Below are positions 1 through 9,300 of a DNA stretch of 31,573 nucleotides, piece after piece. The notes beneath the pieces were generated by a model. The model saw only the letters and a program-made list of their open reading frames with translations. It ran no database searches and was not told the origin of the DNA. The stretch is from NCBI GenBank assembly GCA_946803715.1, contig CAMPET010000244.1:1806-33378 (forward strand). The letters are read 5' to 3'. How positions within the stretch are numbered: the first letter of the stretch is position 1; every line of letters begins with the position of its first letter. Made by a program: the position numbers and the translations under genes. The DNA is from Beroe ovata. Lineage: Eukaryota; Ctenophora; Nuda; Beroida; Beroidae.

Positions 1-1312
1 CCAAGGCTTCATATCCAGTTGGAAAAACTCATCTAGTTGTTTCAGGCAAGGAGATATTAACCCTAATTAGGTTAATTAGGTAATTAGATTTTTGGAAGAA
101 TAGAAACATAGAATCCATATCATCAAATTGAAGAAAAAAGAATTATACCCCGCTTGAAAATCTTCTCTATAGACCTCAGATAACGTGATATTCACCTTAA
201 TTAGGTTAATTAGATCATAAACTGATTAGTTTTTTGAACCAACAAGATCAACTTGGACAGGCAATTGCAAATTCAGATCAAGCAGTACGTTTTTATTCGC
301 AAATGTCCTCTCCAAATCAAGGAAACCAGTTTCACTCAAATTTCCGGAATTAACTTTACTTTGTGCCAATTATGCCGCGTAATTATATCTCAAGATCGAA
401 AAATATTGATAGAAACCCGCTATTACGGAATGAGATACAATGACCGAAAACATATCGAGAGATGGAGTTCTTAAACTTAACCGTTTTCTCACATTAATGA
501 ACACAAATTTGCCTATTTTTTGAGAGATTTTCCCAATAGTGTGCCTCAATCAACCTCAATAATCTCCATGATGCTAATGAGTTAGATCAACTTTGACCAT
601 ACGGCTAAAAAGTACATTAAATTTCCTTTCATTAATATGTCATCCGTTTTTTGCTATCTCGTAAACTTCATATCGAAAAATGCATCTGAAAATCAGGTAT
701 TTTTTGGAATGCTACAATTGAAATTCGCTATCTTGTGACGTCATAGTGACGTCATAGATGTGTCACGAAATGGCTTTGCTGACCAGTTTTGAAACGCCCA
801 ACCTTTCTTCTTTCCAACGCGGGGTCGGAATTGAATGTATCTTATGTGGTTTGGAAGTTATCGAGGTTTAAAGAGGGTACACTTTTGTATGAAAAGTATT
901 CACTATTGCTATGTATCGGTGTATATATATAATCGTAACCTATTTTAACAAGAACACCCTCGATTTTGGCGATTTCAAATCGCTATAACTTCGTCATTTA
1001 TTATCCGATCCACTTACAATTTTGGTTGCTGCCTCTCTATGATCCAAATAGACGGAATACAAAGTTTCATAACAATCAGATAAATATAAGCGGTGTTATT
1101 GATAGTCGAAATTTGGTGAATCCGTAAAAACATATAGTATGGTCTGGCAAGCGCCGCAGCTTTTCGCGCGTTTCATAAACGCATCAAGCTCACCCAGTCG
1201 GCCCTTCGGGCCTCCTCGGTGACCGAGCTCGCAGAAAGGGCCCTTCGGGCCCTTTTTGCTCGCGGGTTCAACATAATCTACAGATGCCGCGGGGGGCTTG
1301 CCAGCCCCCTGA
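1..1312 (+). mobile_element. Helitron-like non-autonomous element, 3' end at 1312 (5' end outside window)
   Basis: The right end carries a GC hairpin (arms GGGGGCT/AGCCCCC, 1292-1308) running directly into CTGA followed by T at 1313. This matches the CTRR-then-T rule of Helitron 3' ends. Just upstream is a second palindrome (AAGGGCCCTTCGGGCCCTTT, around 1238-1257). The same hairpin, the second palindrome and an internal ACCTAATTAACC-type motif recur in inverted orientation at 30442-31370, which defines a repeat family. Near the left edge two tandem-like units share TTAATTAGGTTAATTAG (about 50-85 and 186-216). No long reading frame is present, so the copy is non-autonomous. The left end lies beyond the window, and the part between about 300 and 1190 could include other inserted sequence. 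Assignment to Helitrons rests on terminal structure only. Confidence 0.6.
736..754. promoter_or_regulatory. Two perfect CRE palindromes (TGACGTCA) 11 bp apart
   Basis: TGACGTCA occurs at 736-743 and again at 747-754. This octamer is the consensus CREB/ATF binding site. The pair is inside the left repeat element and far from any recognised gene start, so a regulatory role is only a possibility. Confidence 0.25.
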
Positions 1313-2489
1313 TTTCATTCGAACTCTTGATTCATTTGCACCCTCCCGCCCTCCCTGCCCTGTATTGCCCCCTTTAAACCCGTTGCAAGCCCCAAGCTTG
1401 TGCACTTCTCCCCCTGTAACAGAGAGATCTAAATGCTACAACCGTTGGGAATGGAATGAAAAGGGAGCGTCGGCGGAGCAGTCAGACGCCTTATTTTTCA
1501 TCACTCAGTTGCGATTGCTTCAGCCTCACTCCAACGATATCAAAGTGAGCTAACAAATGAAGTGCTGCCTCGACTCATAGTCAAGATATGCAGTTGTCGA
1601 TTCATTCACCATCACTCATCTATCGACTATCACGAGGTATTTAAACCAGTTCTATCTTTTTCGAATCGTTTGTTTCACCATATTTAAATGCGCTAGTTGC
1701 CAAATCATTGCTGCAATAAGTAAATTCTGCAATCCAATCCATCCTTATCGACATCATTTTTATGACCCTACAGCAAGAATCGCTCCATCTCACTCAGTTT
1801 CATGATACCAGCGTAAATTAGGCGCGCAAGTTGCTAAAACTACTAGCAGAATTCTGGGCAAACCCTGAGTAAAGTACATTAAGTAAGCATTTCGTTTACA
1901 CTTTTCCACGGCAACGGGATTGAAAGACTCTGTTATAATACCTAAGATGTTATTTATGATGTGTCCTGAGTTTCATTGTGCAAATCTGAGCTCTCCCGCC
2001 GCATTGATCTATCAGTCCATCAAAATGAAACGTAGCGGCGCGCACTGACAACTGAGCGCAACTACGTATGCTGACGCTAACATACCACAAAACCAAGAAT
2101 ACCTAGAGGGGCTCTATCTTGTTCATCTTGAGTCCAATTGGCTTCAAATTTTGGGATAAGCTAGGAAACAAGACTAGAAATGCGTTCAAAACCAAATCAC
2201 ACGGAAAAAAGCGTCAGAAAACGATGTAGGGGCGGCCTAGGAGAAGATATCAAGATTTGCCCAAGTATTGCCTGTAACTTTCGTTTGGAGTCATATTTTC
2301 ACACCGTTTTTTTCTGTCCTCCTAGGTATTGACATTTTCTACCGCATATCCGATTTTCAGCAGGATTGGTTGATCAGTTGTCAAGATAGGCTTCGTAAAC
2401 TGAGAAATTGTACCGTTGCATTTTTTTCGACGTAATTTGACGCTTATTTGGCGCGCGATCACCATTTCTCGCGAGTTGTGACCCCCCTA
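1313..2489. other. Non-coding stretch, no gene recognised
   Basis: No reading frame here has animal-protein character. The 89-codon frame at 1284-1553 begins inside the transposon end and is Pro-rich low-complexity sequence. A weak pair of opposed CCTAGGAG/CTCCTAGG motifs occurs at about 2236-2328. I see no RNA gene. Confidence 0.5.
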
Positions 2490-2825
2490 ATGACAGGAGC
2501 ACTCTCAACCACACCTTATAGAGCTCTAGACCGCCTGACCAACATTCCTACCATCATTGATTTCCTAAAAGGCGAGGCTGCCAAGGGGACAGTTAGATTA
2601 ATAGCCAACGGAAACTGGACCCTCGAGAAAGCCCCAACTGGAAAAGGCATCATCAAAGCACACACCACTATTCTCAATGAATTCATCAACAACTTGAAAC
2701 TCCCAACGACTAACACTTGGGACATCACCATCCCGCAGCTATCGCTCAACAAAAACTACACTATCACCTTCCCTCAAAACGATGACATTAACCTTTATAA
2801 AGATAACATCACGACTGACATCTTG
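2490..2825 (+). CDS. Unrecognised open frame truncated at a scaffold gap
   Basis: An ATG at 2490 opens about 112 codons that run without a stop into the N at 2826. The composition (Ile/Thr/Asn/Leu rich, mixed charges) looks like a genuine globular protein rather than low-complexity sequence. The product begins MTGALSTTPYRALDRLTNIP. I do not recognise a family. The frame has no visible splice partner upstream. After the gap only an AC microsatellite follows, so the 3' part is missing. It could be a fragment of a transposon or viral-like ORF, or a chance open frame. Confidence 0.25.
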
Positions 2826-2882
2826 NACACACACACACACACATGCAGTACACGCGTCACACACGTCACACGTCACACACGA
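2826..2882. repeat. Scaffold gap (N) plus AC/CACGTCACA microsatellite
   Basis: A single N at 2826 is followed directly by (AC)n and then by degenerate CACACGTCACACGTCACAC. Assembly breaks at such tracts are common, and the true length is unknown. Confidence 0.8.
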
Positions 2883-2937
2883 TTACCTGCGCTGCCACAT
2901 GCCAGTGCCAGACCGAATGTAAAATTTCTGAAATTTT

Positions 2938-3042
2938 AAATTTCACCCTACCCCTCTGGCGGGATTTTTTTTTCTTATCTATATCTATATCGGGCGGAAT
3001 GATAATTGCGCGGCGCGGCGCCGACGGTAGAGTAAAATCCTA
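2938..3042. mobile_element. Small MITE, copy A (GGATTTYACCCTACC-type ends)
   Basis: This copy shares TTTCACCCTACC, CTGGCGGGATTTT, AATTGC, CCGACGGTAG and GTAAAATCCTA, in the same order, with the copy at 3484-3573. Its left end has decayed (AAATTTCACCC), its right end is intact, and its middle carries a TATCTA insertion. At about 105 bp it cannot encode a transposase. Confidence 0.6.
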
Positions 3043-3483
3043 CAACCAGACGGCTGATGCAAGCCGCGCCGCTTAGAATAAGTTTGCGCCGCGCGCGCGC
3101 AAAACGAAATCCTGTTTCCGCGCTGCGTGACCCAAAAACTGCGCGCGCGTCTCCGTGGCGCTGCGAGTCTCCTTTCTCATTTTCACGACCTTTCAGTTCA
3201 CTGCGTTTGAGTAAAACAGGGGCGCGGTACGCAACGTGTGCACACGAAATCCCCGACCGAGCCCTGCAGTACTGCGGCCTGCAGGGCCAGGGTCTATCAT
3301 CGATCGACAATATAAACCCTACCAATACTGCACTCCACACCTACTAGCCGCAACGTGTGCACAGTGGAAAGATAAAGTAATTCTACAACTACATTTTGAA
3401 GTTTCGTAAACGTTTGATAATAGTCTGATGCAGAGGCAATGAGAAAAAGTTTGAGTATAGTTTTTTATTAAGTTAATGAATTG
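3043..3483. promoter_or_regulatory. CpG- and GC-rich block upstream of WDR70, possible promoter
   Basis: The stretch from about 3000 to 3330 is dense in GCGC/CGCG, unlike the AT-rich surroundings, and is followed by AT-rich DNA leading to WDR70. It could hold the start site and a 5' non-coding exon that splices to the acceptor at 4057. A 15-bp direct repeat, CGCAACGTGTGCACA, sits at 3230-3244 and 3349-3363. No TATA box stands out. The open frames here on both strands look like products of GC bias, not genes. Confidence 0.25.
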
Positions 3484-3573
3484 TAGGATTTCACCCTACC
3501 CTTGCTGGCGGGATTTTATCCCTGGCAAGGGCGAAATGAAAATTGCCCGCACCGACGGTAGGGTAAAATCCTA
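3484..3573. mobile_element. Small MITE, copy B, with intact inverted ends and TA flanks
   Basis: The left end is TA-GGATTTCACCCTACC and the right end is GGTAGGGTAAAATCC-TA, giving 15-bp inverted repeats with one mismatch inside a TA dinucleotide. TA target duplication is typical of Tc1/mariner-type MITEs. The element is 90 bp including the TAs and has an internal CCTTGCTGGCG/CCTGGCAAGG imperfect fold. Confidence 0.7.
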
Positions 3574-4033
3574 TAAGTTAATATTAATAAAAACCTATGT
3601 TGTTTTGTATGTTGTAATTGAGTAATTCACAGGACTGTTTTTAATGAGAAAGTTCTTAATTTGGAAACATTGAAAAAAGGTTACTTAACAATGATATAAC
3701 TGTTCGAGATTGGCACTGAATATTTGAGCTGATCTTCTGTCAAAAACATTCTATTCTATTCTATTCTACAAGTACAGAATATCAATTAAAAAGATGCAAG
3801 CTTACTAGATGTTATTATTTGTGTCATACAAATGCAATGCAGGAAAAATTTGACACAATTTGATTGAAGCTGTTTGTGGCAAATTTCTTGGCCACATCAG
3901 AAAGTTGTATCATTTTATTGGTAGTTTCTCATCATATTTCTCATTCATAGTTAGGTTAGATCTGTTGAACAACCAAGTTTTGTTGTTTGAGGTTTGCATT
4001 TTTTTACCAGATGGGCAATCACTTACTCTAAGA

Positions 4034-4057
4034 TTTAATCTTCTCTCTCTTGAGCAG
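4034..4057 (+). other. 3' splice acceptor just upstream of the WDR70 start
   Basis: A pyrimidine-rich tract (TTCTCTCTCTTGAGCAG) ends at 4057, three nucleotides before the ATG at 4061. It indicates either a 5'UTR intron or a trans-splicing acceptor. Confidence 0.55.
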
Positions 4058-4060
4058 CCA

Positions 4061-6013
4061 ATGGCGTCAAAGAAAATTAGTTTTGGGAAGATATCTCTTC
4101 AAGGTGTATCTAATAATCAAGTGATTACTGATAATGTTGAATCAGGATTTGGTGTTATAAGTACAGTGAAGGAAAGTGATAGAAATGCATCAAATGAAAA
4201 GTCACGGAATGGTGATGTTAAAGACTCAATTGCAAAATCATCAAATGCATCAAAGCAAGCTAAAGTTTATGATATTGACGAAATGATGAATAAGTTCAAT
4301 GAAACCAAAGTTGAAATGAACAAGATAAAAATGTTAAAAGAACCTGAAGAAGAAGAAGATTCTGAAACATTCAATGTAAGCAATATGATGGGATTCTCTA
4401 ACTTTGGCAAGATTGCCAAAAGCAAACCAAAGAAAGATGACATTAAACAAAAAGAAGCTTCTGTAGATGAAAATAAAGAATCAAAAGTAAATGATAGTGA
4501 TTCGGATGAGGATTCATCTGATGAACTGAGTGAGGTTCAGTTACCCATAACTCATGAAATTTGTCTTAATCATTCAGTTAAAGCAGTCTCTGGACTAGCA
4601 TTAGACCCTTCTGGTTCTAGGTTAGTAACTGGAAGCCAAGACTTTGATGTTAAGTTTTGGGATTTCAATGCTATGGATTCAAGGTTTCAATCTTTCAGAT
4701 GCATCCAACCAATGGAAAACTATCACATCCGCAGCATTGAATATAGCATTTCTGGGAATCAGATTCTTGTTGCTGGTGGTGGATCTCAAGCTCAGGTACT
4801 TGATAGAGATGGTATCCAAGTTTATGAGTGCAGGAAGGGTGACCAATATATAGTTGATATGGTGAGAACAAATGGGCATGTTTCAGCATTGTACAATGCT
4901 GTATGGCACACAAAAGACAAGAATATTTTTATGACTTCGTCATCAGACTGTACAGTAAGGTTATGGGATATCAATATGATAAAGAGTCAAAAAACTGTTA
5001 TTAAGTTGAAAGGAGTAGATGGAAAAAAGGTTTCTCCAACTCATGCAGTGTTTAACAAAGACTCATCACTCATTGCAGTTTCAACAATTGATGGCTGCAT
5101 ATCATTGTTCCCCTCTAACGGTCCATTCATCCGTCCAAAGAAGAGCAACAAAACTGCCCATGTAAAGGGGTCTGAAACCTCCTGCCTAAGGTTTTCCATG
5201 GATGGAAATAGGCTGATAAGCAGAGGTGGAGATGACACCCTGAAATTATTTGATGTAAGAAACATGGCTCAGCCAGTTCATTCAATGAGTGATTTACCCA
5301 ATGTTTTCATTGGTACTGACTGCTGGTTCAGCCCGGATGAAAAGGTCATATTGACTGGGACATCAGCAAAACGTGGTTCTGGGGAGCTTGTTTTTGTTGA
5401 TTCAGAGACTTTCAATGAAGTTTACAGGTTTTCAATTGGTGAAGCAAGTGTTTCCAAAATATTATGGCATCCCAAACTTAACCAAATTGTTGTTGGTTCT
5501 AGTAATGGTAAAGTCAAAGTTTATTACAACCCAGATTTGAGCCGTAGAGGTGCGTTACTGTGTGCAGCAAAGGCCAGGAGAAGACAAGTGAAAAATGATG
5601 AAACACCCACAGGCTTGCACCAACAGATAATTAACCCTTACAGTCTGCCAATGTATAGGGAACAAAGATTCTTCTATGCTAAAAGGAGGAAAGACAAGGC
5701 CAGGAAAAACCCAGTCTCCTCTGCTGCACCAGACAAGCCTGCATATGGACTTGATGCTCATAAGACAAAAGGATGCAGTTTGTCAGCATTTGTTTCCAAA
5801 CAACTTGCTCTTGATGTACACGGTCCACCAGCTGAAGAAGAAGATCCAAGGGATGCTTTACTCAAATATGCTGACATATGTGAGAAAGATCCATATTGGA
5901 TTGCTCCGGCATATGGTCCAGAAACGAAGAATGTTTACCAAGATGTTACTCAAGAAAATGTTGAGAGTGAAGAACCACCATCAAAAAAGCCAATGTACTT
6001 TTATAACAAATGA
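4061..6013 (+). CDS. WDR70: WD repeat-containing protein 70 (gastrulation-defective homologue)
   Basis: The product is a 650-residue nuclear WD40 protein; human WDR70 is about 654 aa. The family is known as a DDB1-CUL4-associated factor linked to histone H2B ubiquitination at DNA breaks; that role is inferred from the family. Residues 1-165 are acidic/Lys-rich and disordered, with a MMGFSNFGKIAK segment matching the conserved GF-x-x-FGKKA motif. Residues about 170-488 form seven WD blades, with clear WD/FD ends at KFWDF, RLWDI and KLFDV. The tail is WDR70-specific: NPYSLPMYRE, GCSLSAFVSK, DPRDALLKYA and PYWIAPAY. The ATG at 4061 is the first in a frame that is also open from 3860 but has no earlier ATG and crosses an acceptor at 4057. 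The coding region has no intron, unlike the multi-exon vertebrate gene. No AATAAA was seen in the 317 bp before the next gene. Confidence 0.95.
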   Translation: MASKKISFGKISLQGVSNNQVITDNVESGFGVISTVKESDRNASNEKSRNGDVKDSIAKSSNASKQAKVYDIDEMMNKFNETKVEMNKIKMLKEPEEEEDSETFNVSNMMGFSNFGKIAKSKPKKDDIKQKEASVDENKESKVNDSDSDEDSSDELSEVQLPITHEICLNHSVKAVSGLALDPSGSRLVTGSQDFDVKFWDFNAMDSRFQSFRCIQPMENYHIRSIEYSISGNQILVAGGGSQAQVLDRDGIQVYECRKGDQYIVDMVRTNGHVSALYNAVWHTKDKNIFMTSSSDCTVRLWDINMIKSQKTVIKLKGVDGKKVSPTHAVFNKDSSLIAVSTIDGCISLFPSNGPFIRPKKSNKTAHVKGSETSCLRFSMDGNRLISRGGDDTLKLFDVRNMAQPVHSMSDLPNVFIGTDCWFSPDEKVILTGTSAKRGSGELVFVDSETFNEVYRFSIGEASVSKILWHPKLNQIVVGSSNGKVKVYYNPDLSRRGALLCAAKARRRQVKNDETPTGLHQQIINPYSLPMYREQRFFYAKRRKDKARKNPVSSAAPDKPAYGLDAHKTKGCSLSAFVSKQLALDVHGPPAEEEDPRDALLKYADICEKDPYWIAPAYGPETKNVYQDVTQENVESEEPPSKKPMYFYNK

Positions 6014-6330
6014 GAACTCCAGTACCTAAGCAATGCCTTGCTGTCAGAATCGTTCTTATTGCGACTTGATATTGTAACATTGCAATGCTAATACCCAATG
6101 GGCATGATTGAGATAATGGAATGAAATGTTGAACATACAGACCTATTTGACCTGAATTGTTTGAATTTATATAGTTATGAAAATTTGATAGGTAATCTTA
6201 CTGATGTGTTAACTGCTCTTTCGACTTATCACAGATTTATAAGTTCATAATGCTATCATCACCCCGTTACCTAATTACTCATGTTAAAACAAGACAATCG
6301 ATATTTCTAATTTTGTTCAGGTGATGAAAC
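6014..6330. other. Short WDR70 to zinc-finger intergenic segment
   Basis: This holds the WDR70 3'UTR and the upstream part of the zinc-finger gene. No canonical AATAAA is visible. It ends with an acceptor-like TTTCTAATTTTGTTCAG (6304-6320), ten nucleotides before the ATG at 6331. Confidence 0.6.
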
Positions 6331-9300
6331 ATGATCATAAAAGAAGAATGTGGAAAACCTGAATTAGAAGACTGTACTTGTGGCGATTTTTACCCATTCT
6401 ACAAATTCGCTAACACCTCAACTTATCCTCCTCTCAATTTAGAAGAAAACGGTGTCAAACTAGAACCGATTGAGGTTAGTAATTTTACAAAATTCTAGCT
6501 GATAATATCAATGGTACAGGTCCTTAGACCTGAATGGCCTCATTTTTCAACAAATTTAACGGGGCCTGTGCAACGTGCAATTATACCGTATCAGTATTTG
6601 AGAAATCCAAAAACTGATTGACATTAATGCACATTAATGCACATAAATGCACATTAATGCACAATAATGCGCATTGATTTTACAAGTTATTGAACTTCTT
6701 TGTATACTTGTATCTACCCTCAGCTCAACAAGTAAGTAGTATCAATATTCAATAGCTCAGCTCACAATTAAGATGAAGTCTGTAGCACCAGGAATTATGT
6801 CAAGGAGAAGTAACTGCAGGCCTTGAGTCAAAAACAGTACCTACTACCTATCAAGAAATAGTATCTGTAGCCTGTAGGACGTAGGTCCCAACTAAGAACC
6901 ATGAAAAGTAGGTTATCTGTAGCTCCTTACCCAATGGATAATAACTGTCACTGCCAAATCATGAAGTAGGTATCTGTTTCTCCCATCCCGAGAAGGAACT
7001 ATCCCTAGCTCTCAACTTGAGGAATCGCTTGCTCCAGCTCCCATCTCTAGAAGTAGTATTCCTGAGTTCCTGTCTCCCAACTATTCCTCAGTATCCCTGG
7101 CTCCTAACTTTAGACCTATCTGCCTATCTAAAGCTTGAAGTCGAGAAGTAGTATCGCTAGCTCCTTGCTCGTGAAGTTAATGCACATTAATGGACGTTGC
7201 ACTGCCCCCAATTTAACCCATGCACTGAACAGACAATATGGAAAACAAGTACTGTAAGGACAATTTTTATGATACCTATTTTATTCAGGTGAAGCTAGAA
7301 CCTATATGCTGTAGTAAGTGTGAAAGTGCTCTTTACACACAAGACACCGATGAAGTACAGCTCGTTGGAGGAGAATATGGTACAGCACCATTTCTCACAC
7401 GTGATCCAGTGTCGCTTGCAGGACCTTTTCTCGATAGATTGAAACGGTTTGATGCTTGTTATCAATTATGTGTTATCAATGATTGTGATAATTATAAGAT
7501 TTTAAAAAAATGTACAGGTATTACCTATTTGATCATGAGTTTTTTCCTCTTAATATACTGATTTGATTCACTTGATCCAGGTCAGTCAAAGTCTGTCATC
7601 TACCATCCACTGTTCATCAAGAAAGCTTGAGGGGTATCCTCAGTATGGCTGGTCCAGTTATAACATTGTTCTATGTCCATCAAGCAGGTGAGTAGGTAAA
7701 TTAGGCTCATATTACAATAGGTATAATACGGGTACGACCTAATATATTTTGATAATTTCATAAGTCTGATTTGTTGATGAAATAGGTAGGTATTACCTAC
7801 TGTATTAAGAATTGAGTCGCACCTAGTAATTTGAATCGAAACTTATGCTTCAGGTCAGCACATGCAGTACTGGTTATGCGAATATCAATCTGCCCAGGAT
7901 GTCCCTGTTTCTTGTAAGAAATTGGACGGTTTCATCTGTCACGGAGTTTCCCTCAAGATCATCCCAGCATTTGGAACATCTGGTCTCAACCGAGCTCCTG
8001 ATGTCTTATCATCAACAGTCCAGCCTTCAGATAATTCAACATGTCTGATTTGCAGTAGACAATACTCAAGCATCTCTGATCTTTCAATTCATCTACTGCT
8101 CGCACATAGATTATATCCAGAAATCGACGCCAAGAAAACTGCAATTATGAAGGGTAAATTCTCTAGGGAAAGACCAATGTCTAGAAGATCTGTGGAAAGT
8201 CCATCACCGCTAATATTTGATGTGGCCAAATGGGTGAATGGCAAACCTCACAGGAACCCTGATTACTGTCAACCAACAGACTATGTTCTGGAGACGGTGA
8301 TCGGTATAAAAACTGGGGGAGAAAAGTTTGGTTTCATCCCTGTCGATCACTTATATGTTGAACTTAACGACGTAGTACGAGGAAATATACCAAACTCTGT
8401 TCTGAAAGGCCCTGACTCAATCACTTTCCACCCAAGTATGGTTTGTTTGATGAAACTTGCTTCAAAGCATAAGTTTGTGCCAGTAGAACACTCATATGCA
8501 CAATTAGATCCAGAGAGGACATGGTGCTCTGTCTGTGGCAGAAAGTATGAGTCCATTGAGGCTCTTCAGAACCATCTCTCTGTTCATTTCAAGAAAAAAC
8601 ACGAGAATAGTGAAGAAAAGGAGATAAGTAGGAAGCGAAAGCTCATCAGAGCCCCAAAAGTAGAATCATTCACTTGTAAAATGTGCTCGAACAAATTTCA
8701 TTCAAAGTCCTCATTTATAGCGCATGTTGCTGCCCATGAACATGATGATGAAGTTGAAGTGAGACCCAAACATGCGTGTAAATACTGTAATGAGGTGTTT
8801 TCTGAGGACCTACAGTTACTGAAACACCAATTGCTTCATGAATGCGACAAGTGTGACAAACAGTGGACTTGTTTGAAGGAGGCAGGAGAACATAAAAATT
8901 CTCATCTCCTGTGTGATAGAGCAAAATGCTGCTGTGAGATATGTGGAATGAAGTTTTTGGAGGTCTCAGAGTTTTCAGATCATCTGTCTTCTAGTTTTCA
9001 CCCTATCTCAAAAGAGGCCCGGAAAATTATGTCAATTCCTGATGGGCATGATAGTTTCGGGAAGTTCACTTTGAAGCCACGCATGGGCGAGTTTCAATGT
9101 TTGAAATGCTCAAAAACCTGCCAGAGCGACATCGAACTTTACTCCCATATGGGCTTTCATAAGTCTCATAAGTCAAGACCTTCTCCTCAACGGACGGTCA
9201 GCAATGAAAATTGCACTGATAATTCTGTGTCGACTGAATATGAACCTGTGAAAATCAAGATTTCACTGTCAACTATCTTGAATTCTTCAGGTAAATCAGA

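Larger units (their letters stand above)
6561..7209. mobile_element. Non-autonomous DNA transposon with perfect 8-bp target duplication
   Basis: The element is 649 bp, lies in intron 1 of the zinc-finger gene, and is flanked by AATTTAAC at 6553-6560 and 7210-7217. The left end reads GGGGCCTGTGCAACGTGCAA. The right end, reverse-complemented, reads GGGGGCAGTGCAACGTCCAT. An 8-bp duplication with short GGGGC-type ends suggests the hAT superfamily, though P-like families also make 8-bp duplications. The interior is tandem-repeat DNA with no transposase frame. Confidence 0.8.

Noticed and set aside
1284-1553. 89-codon frame starting MPRGACQPP
   Set aside because: It starts inside the Helitron-like hairpin, is Pro-rich low-complexity, and has no recognisable family.
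3057-3347. Overlapping open frames on both strands in the GC-rich block
   Set aside because: Both strands are open only because GC-rich DNA has few stops. The Arg/Ala-rich translations have no protein character.
3860-4060. N-terminal extension of WDR70
   Set aside because: The frame is open but has no ATG, crosses a strong acceptor at 4057, and does not resemble WDR70 N-termini.
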